From Actinomycetes bacterium (GTDB lineage Bacteria; Actinomycetota; Acidimicrobiia; Acidimicrobiales; CADCSY01), in the NCBI GenBank assembly GCA_025464025.1, contig JAODBP010000112.1, positions 1 to 8,359 of the forward strand: a stretch of DNA of 8,359 nucleotides, written 5' to 3'. Positions 4,119 through 8,359 of the stretch are shown here, one piece after another. Made by a program: the position numbers and the translations under genes. Numbering within the stretch: the first letter of the stretch is position 1; the number at the start of each line of letters is the position of its first letter. Below the pieces are notes generated by a model. It did no database searches and was not told the origin of the DNA. It saw only the letters and a program-made list of their open reading frames with translations.

Positions 4119-5485
4119 CCGCCGGCGGCGACCTGGTCGCCGAACCAGTCGATCGCCGTGCGGCGCAGCACGCGCTCGCGCCCGGCTTCGGCGTGGGCTC
4201 GCCGCTCGTCGGTGCTCATCGACAGGGCGCGGTGCAGGACGTCGGCGGTGCCGGCCACGTCGAACGGGTGCACCTCGAGGGCGATCCCGTCGAGCTCGGC
4301 CCACACGCCGGACTCGCGGCTGAGGGCGAGGACGCCGTCACGCTCGTTGACGATCAGCCCTTCCTTGGCCACCAGGTTCAGCCCGTCGCGGACCGGGTTC
4401 ACGAGGAGCACGTCGTAGCGCTGCAGGGCGGCCACCGAGCGGGGGAAGTCGTCCTGCGGGTCGTAGAGGATCGGGGTCCACGTGGCGGTCGACCACTCGG
4501 CGTTGATCCGCTGGATCACGCCCTCGACCTCCTGGCGGTAGGCCTGGTACTCGGCCAGCCCCTCGCGCGACGGGTAGACGAAGGCGCCGAAGGTGACCCG
4601 CTCCCGCCACTCCGGGTAGGTGCGCAGCAGGTCGTCGAAGGCCAGGAAGCCCCGCACGATGTTCTTCGACAGCTCGATCCGGTCGACCCGGACGATGAAC
4701 CGTCGGTCGTGCACGGCCTCCTCGAGCGCGGCGCCGGCGGTGGCGCAGGCGGCGGACGCGGCGACGGCCCGGATGTCGTCGGCGTCAGCCTCGGCCGGGG
4801 TGACGAACGTGGCCGGCGTGGTGCCGAGCACCTCGGCGCAGCACGCTTCGAACGCGGCGGCCCAGCGGGCGTTGTGGAAGCCGCACGCCCGGAAGGCGGC
4901 CAGCCCCCGGAGCAGCTCCTCGCCGGCGTCGACCGGGAGGACGCGGAAGGCGTCGGGCGAGGCGAACGGCGTGTGGTGGAAGTGCACCAGGGCCAGGTCG
5001 GGCCGGGCCGCGGCGAGCGGCTCGCCCATGAGGGCCAGGTGGTAGTCCTGCACCAGCACGACGGCTCCATCGGGCGCGACCTCCGCGACGTGGTCGGCGA
5101 ACGCCTGGTTCACCCGCCGGTAGGCGTCCCATGCCTGGCGCCACACCCGGTCGAACCTCGGGCGGCGGGGGATGTCCCAGAGCTCGTGGTGCAGGAACCA
5201 GAGGGTGCCGTTGGAGATGACGTCGTAGTAGGCGGCGTAGTCGTCCTCGTCGAGGGCGAGCAGGTCGACGTTGAACCCCTCGGCCTCGACCCCGCCCTGG
5301 GCCGCCGCCTTGCGGTCGGCCTCGGAGAGGGCGCCGGCCACCCAGAGGGCGCCGGTGCCGTCGATGGCCGGGCCGAGGGCGGTGACGAGGCCGCCGCCGC
5401 CCTTCTTCGTCCGCAGCTCGCCGTCCTCCAACGTGAACGAGAGCGGGCCGCGGTTCGAGACGACGACGACGGGGCGCTCGGGCAC
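4115..5485 (-). CDS. otsA: trehalose-6-phosphate synthase, actinobacterial variant (GT20)
   Basis: The 456-residue GT-B glycosyltransferase would join a nucleotide-activated glucose to glucose 6-phosphate to give trehalose 6-phosphate. Visible motifs are SNRGP (10-14), the Gly loop GGGGLVTAL (29-37), DYHL (147-150), FHHTPF (169-174), VDRIELSKN (267-275) and RDGLNLVAKE (366-375). Arg269, Lys274 and Asp367 align with the nucleotide-binding Arg262, Lys267 and Asp361 of E. coli OtsA, and the DYHL Asp and FHHTPF His match the sugar-site Asp130 and His154. The GGGG loop and the IELSKN segment differ from the classic LDYSKG form and recall Streptomyces-type OtsA. The start is GTG at 5485-5483, four residues before the conserved VVVVSNRGP; a GAGGAGG lies 16 bases upstream, too far for a normal site. 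Much longer frame upstream is antisense to the glycerate kinase. Nucleotide donor (UDP- or GDP-glucose) cannot be told from sequence. Confidence 0.87.
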   Translation of the reverse strand: MPERPVVVVSNRGPLSFTLEDGELRTKKGGGGLVTALGPAIDGTGALWVAGALSEADRKAAAQGGVEAEGFNVDLLALDEDDYAAYYDVISNGTLWFLHHELWDIPRRPRFDRVWRQAWDAYRRVNQAFADHVAEVAPDGAVVLVQDYHLALMGEPLAAARPDLALVHFHHTPFASPDAFRVLPVDAGEELLRGLAAFRACGFHNARWAAAFEACCAEVLGTTPATFVTPAEADADDIRAVAASAACATAGAALEEAVHDRRFIVRVDRIELSKNIVRGFLAFDDLLRTYPEWRERVTFGAFVYPSREGLAEYQAYRQEVEGVIQRINAEWSTATWTPILYDPQDDFPRSVAALQRYDVLLVNPVRDGLNLVAKEGLIVNERDGVLALSRESGVWAELDGIALEVHPFDVAGTADVLHRALSMSTDERRAHAEAGRERVLRRTAIDWFGDQVAAGG

Positions 5486-5519
5486 GAGGCGACCGTACCC
5501 GCCTCCTCGATGGGTCCTC

Positions 5520-5534
5520 GCCCGTGCAACGGGC
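5520..5534. promoter_or_regulatory. inverted repeat between divergent otsA and glycerate kinase genes
   Basis: GCCCGT-GCA-ACGGGC is a perfect 6-bp stem with a 3-base loop in the 61-base gap between the two start codons. It sits 12 bases before the chosen glycerate kinase ATG. It may be an operator or a leader hairpin; no recognisable regulator site. Confidence 0.3.
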
Positions 5535-5546
5535 AGCATGGAGGCG

Positions 5547-6530
5547 ATGAAGGTCCTGGCCGTCCCCGACAAGCTGCGCGGCACCGCCACCGCGGCGCAG
5601 GCGGCGGCTGCCATCGGGCACGCGGCCTGGGAGGCGGGCTGGGACTGCGACGAGTGCCCCGTCGCCGACGGCGGCGAGGGCACGCTCGACGTGCTCGGCG
5701 GCGCCAACCGCACGGCGCTGGTGACCGGCCCCCTGGGCGACGACGTCGAGGCGGCGTGGCGGTACGGCCGCACGGCCGTGATCGAGATGGCGCGGGCGTC
5801 CGGCCTGGCCCTGCTCGACGACGCCGAGGGCAACGACCCGGTCGCGGCGTCGACGGCGGGCACCGGCGAGCTCATCGCCGCGGCCGTCGATGCCGGGTGC
5901 AAGCGCATCGTGGTCGGCGTGGGCGGCTCGGCCACGACCGACGGCGGGCTGGGCGCGCTCCGGGCGCTCGAGCCCCTGACCCGCCTCCGGGGCATCGAGA
6001 TCGTCGTGGCCTGCGACGTGCGGACGACGTTCGTCGACGCCGCCCGCGTGTTCGCCCCGCAGAAGGGCGCCACGCCGGCCCAGGTCGAGCTGCTGCACCG
6101 CCGGCTCGAACGCCTGGCCCAGGTCTACGAGGAGTCCTATGGCATCGACGTGCGCGACGTGCCCGGGTCGGGCGCGGCCGGCGGGTTGGCCGGCGGCCTG
6201 CTGTGCGTCGGCGCCCGGCTGGTGCCGGGCTTCGACGTGGTGGCCGACGAGCTCGACCTCGACGACCGCATCGAGGCCGCCGACCTCGTCGTCACCGGCG
6301 AGGGCTTCCTCGACGAGCAGTCCTTCGAGGGCAAGGTCGTCGGCGGCGTCACCGAGCTGGCCCTGGCCAACGACGTGCCGGTGCTGGCCATCGTCGGCGA
6401 GGTGCTCGAGGGCGTCGTCGTCCCGGAGGGCCTCGAGGTCGTCTCCTTGGTGGCGACGTTCGGCGAGGCGAGGGCGTGGGCCGAGACGACGGCGTGCATC
6501 GAGCAAGTCGTGCGGGACCGGCTCGCCTAA
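5547..6530 (+). CDS. glycerate 2-kinase (GlxK/GarK family)
   Basis: The 327-residue enzyme would phosphorylate D-glycerate with ATP, normally to 2-phosphoglycerate, linking glyoxylate, serine or sugar-acid breakdown to glycolysis. Family signatures are APDK-like VPDKLRGTATA near the N-terminus, VADGGEGTLDVL (about 43-54), GVGGSATTDGGLGAL (about 128-142), ACDVRTTF with FAPQKGA (about 155-178), GSGAAGGLAGGL (about 207-218) and the TGEGFLDEQSFEGKVVGGV segment (about 249-267). It is shorter than the roughly 370-380 residues usual for the family, with a compact stretch between LGALRALEPL and VVACDV. ATG 5547 is preferred because the conserved VLAVPDK follows directly; ATG 5538, three codons earlier, is possible. 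It is divergent from otsA and lies 12 bases before the AI-2E-family gene, so those two are probably one operon. Confidence 0.85.
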   Translation: MKVLAVPDKLRGTATAAQAAAAIGHAAWEAGWDCDECPVADGGEGTLDVLGGANRTALVTGPLGDDVEAAWRYGRTAVIEMARASGLALLDDAEGNDPVAASTAGTGELIAAAVDAGCKRIVVGVGGSATTDGGLGALRALEPLTRLRGIEIVVACDVRTTFVDAARVFAPQKGATPAQVELLHRRLERLAQVYEESYGIDVRDVPGSGAAGGLAGGLLCVGARLVPGFDVVADELDLDDRIEAADLVVTGEGFLDEQSFEGKVVGGVTELALANDVPVLAIVGEVLEGVVVPEGLEVVSLVATFGEARAWAETTACIEQVVRDRLA

Positions 6531-6542
6531 CGTCCCGAACCG

Positions 6543-7673
6543 ATGACGGAACGGATCCGCCGGGCGGGCCAGGTGGCGTGGGCGCTGGTCGGGTTGGCGG
6601 CTCTCGTCGGCATCGTCGGGCTCGTGGGCTGGGAGCTCCGGATCATCTGGCCGCCGCTGGTGCTGGCCGGCGCCATCGTCTTCGTGCTCCACCCGGTCGT
6701 CACCGCCCTGCACCTCCGCGGGATCCCCCGGGTCCTGGGCACGGCCCTGACCTACCTCGGCATCGCCCTCGGGCTGGTGCTGATCGGCCTGCTGGTCACG
6801 CCGCTCGTCAGCCACCAGAGCGACCAGCTCTCGGAGGAGTGGCCCCACATCCGGCGCGACGTCGAGCGGTCGATCGACGACTGGGCCGAGCGGTCGGAGA
6901 ACTGGGTGGTCAAGATCCCCACGGTCAAGGAGATCGAGGACGAGCTCGACTCCCGGGGGGAGAAGTCGATCGCCGACCGGATCTCCCAGGTGCGTGACGT
7001 CGGCAGCCGGGTGTTCCACATCGCCCTGATCTTCTTCCTCGGGCCGGTCATCGCGTTCTACCTGCTGGTCGACCTCCCGCGGCTGCGACGGGTCACCGAG
7101 TCGCTGCTGCCTCCGGCGTCGAAGGACGAGATCGTCCACGTCGGTCGGCGGCTCAACCGCGCCATCGGCGGGTTCTTCCGCGGCCAGCTCCTGGTGGCGC
7201 TGATCGTCGGCACCATGGTGTCGATCGGCCTGGCCATCCTGGGCCTGCCGTTCTGGCTGCTCATCGGGATGGTCGCCGGCCTGTTCAACATCATCCCGCT
7301 CGTCGGCCCGTGGGTCGGCGCCGTGCCCGGCGTGATCATCGCCCTGACGACCCGCGACGTCGGCACCGCCCTCTGGGTGGCCGGGATCATGGCCGGGGCC
7401 CAGCAGGTCGACAACCACTTCATCAGCCCGCTCGTCATGCAGCGGGCCGTGAAGCTGCACCCGGCGGCCGTGCTCCTGGCCCTGCTGGCCGGCGGGTCGC
7501 TCGGTGGCTTCTTCGGCCTGCTCCTGGCCGTGCCGACCGCTGCGGTGGTGAAGATCCTCGCCGGCCACCTGTGGCGGACCTACGTGCTGGGCGAGCCGTT
7601 CGACGAGGCGCTGGCCGCCGAGGAGGCCGACGAGGGCGTCGAGCCGAGCATGGTCCGCGACGTCACTCCCTGA
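6543..7673 (+). CDS. AI-2E family (PF01594) membrane transporter
   Basis: The 376-residue polytopic inner-membrane protein has three N-terminal helices (about 11-30, 33-53 and 64-86), a charged loop domain (about 87-148) rich in EEWPHIRRDVERSIDDW-type helix, then a helix (about 152-174) and a C-terminal block of four or five helices (about 208-345). The segment NIIPLVGPWVGAVPGVIIAL (about 247-266) with its spaced prolines and glycines is typical of PF01594. The family name comes from E. coli TqsA; many members have other or unknown substrates, including sodium-proton antiport in some, so quorum-signal export should not be assumed. The acidic C-terminal tail (EEADEGVEPS) is probably cytoplasmic. 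No clear Shine-Dalgarno precedes the ATG, and the 12-base gap to the glycerate kinase suggests co-transcription. Confidence 0.85.
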   Translation: MTERIRRAGQVAWALVGLAALVGIVGLVGWELRIIWPPLVLAGAIVFVLHPVVTALHLRGIPRVLGTALTYLGIALGLVLIGLLVTPLVSHQSDQLSEEWPHIRRDVERSIDDWAERSENWVVKIPTVKEIEDELDSRGEKSIADRISQVRDVGSRVFHIALIFFLGPVIAFYLLVDLPRLRRVTESLLPPASKDEIVHVGRRLNRAIGGFFRGQLLVALIVGTMVSIGLAILGLPFWLLIGMVAGLFNIIPLVGPWVGAVPGVIIALTTRDVGTALWVAGIMAGAQQVDNHFISPLVMQRAVKLHPAAVLLALLAGGSLGGFFGLLLAVPTAAVVKILAGHLWRTYVLGEPFDEALAAEEADEGVEPSMVRDVTP

Positions 7674-7683
7674 GGGACGTCCC
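7674..7683 (+). terminator. palindrome immediately after the AI-2E-family gene, weak terminator candidate
   Basis: GGGACGTCCC directly follows the TGA at 7671-7673. With upstream bases 7659-7670 it can also form an imperfect stem (TCCC-TGA-GGGA core). There is no T-run. It could end the kinase-transporter transcript before the heat-shock promoter, or be an unrelated palindrome. Confidence 0.25.
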
Positions 7684-7691
7684 CACACGGG

Positions 7692-7720
7692 TTGCGATCC
7701 GGCGGTCCCGGTGGTTTGCT
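7692..7720 (+). promoter_or_regulatory. putative groEL promoter
   Basis: TTGCGA (7692-7697) and TTTGCT (7715-7720) are separated by 17 bases and lie directly upstream of the CIRCE element, the usual arrangement in HrcA-controlled genes. The -35 is good (four of six bases), the -10 poor (three of six). The GTG start lies 43 bases after the -10. Confidence 0.45.
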
Positions 7721-7721
7721 G

Positions 7722-7748
7722 TTAGCACTCGAACATCGAGAGTGCTAA
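7722..7748. promoter_or_regulatory. CIRCE operator (HrcA-binding site)
   Basis: TTAGCACTC (7722-7730), a 9-base spacer, then GAGTGCTAA (7740-7748): an exact match to the CIRCE consensus, extended by one further pair to 10-base arms. HrcA bound here represses chaperonin genes and is released on heat shock or protein misfolding. The element lies between the putative promoter and the groEL start, within the expected leader, which is the standard position. Confidence 0.97.

Positions 7749-8359
<611 letters not shown>

Noticed and set aside
1923..4304. 793-codon open frame on the minus strand
   Set aside because: It runs antisense to otsB and the LytR_C gene and out of frame over the lipoprotein; the product is Arg/Gly/Pro-rich low-complexity sequence typical of GC-biased shadow frames.
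5486..6073. N-terminal extension of otsA giving a 652-residue protein
   Set aside because: The conserved protein begins at VVVVSNRGP; the extension is Ser/Ala-rich sequence antisense to the glycerate kinase.
4193..6997. 934-codon open frame on the plus strand
   Set aside because: It is antisense to otsA and then out of frame with the glycerate kinase and the AI-2E-family gene; no family motif, strongly biased composition.
4785..7688. 967-codon open frame on the minus strand
   Set aside because: It is antisense to two well-supported genes and in a shifted frame over otsA; composition is His/Asp/Arg-rich without domains.

Overview
The window is chromosomal DNA from a very GC-rich bacterium, most likely an actinobacterium and, by inference, an early-branching class such as the Acidimicrobiia. 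Three things point this way: a DUF3263 gene coupled to a LytR_C-domain gene (a pairing I recall from mycobacteria), an actinobacterial-type OtsA, and a GroEL very close to mycobacterial GroEL2 without an adjacent groES. The sigma factor, however, is of the Bacillus SigH (Spo0H) type. No mobile element, CRISPR array or phage gene is visible, and the window is densely packed with coding sequence.

Layout. Bases 1-778 hold the end of a 23S rRNA 2'-O-methyltransferase gene (rlmB). A 165-base gap follows, with a good promoter and a set of CTAG-centred palindromes. Next come a SigH-type sigma factor (944-1603), tRNA-Thr(TGT) (1630-1702), a DUF3263 protein (1762-2022) and a membrane-anchored LytR_C protein (2019-2561). 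A lipoprotein gene of unknown function lies on the minus strand (2564-3349). The trehalose genes follow: otsB on plus (3372-4118) and otsA on minus (4115-5485). They run tail to tail, and their stop codons overlap in one CTAG. On the plus strand a glycerate 2-kinase (5547-6530) and an AI-2E-family membrane protein (6543-7673) come next. The window ends in groEL (7764 onward) behind a perfect CIRCE operator.

Themes. The genes fall into RNA modification and transcription control (rlmB, sigH, tRNA), cell envelope (LytR_C protein, lipoprotein), stress protection (trehalose synthesis, HrcA-controlled chaperonin) and central metabolism (glycerate kinase). None of the families is new. The points most worth a second look are the Spo0H-like sigma factor beside rlmB with a palindrome over its predicted transcription start, the convergent overlapping otsA/otsB pair, and several perfect palindromes in very short intergenic gaps. 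The long open frames antisense to these genes are shadows produced by GC-biased codon use.
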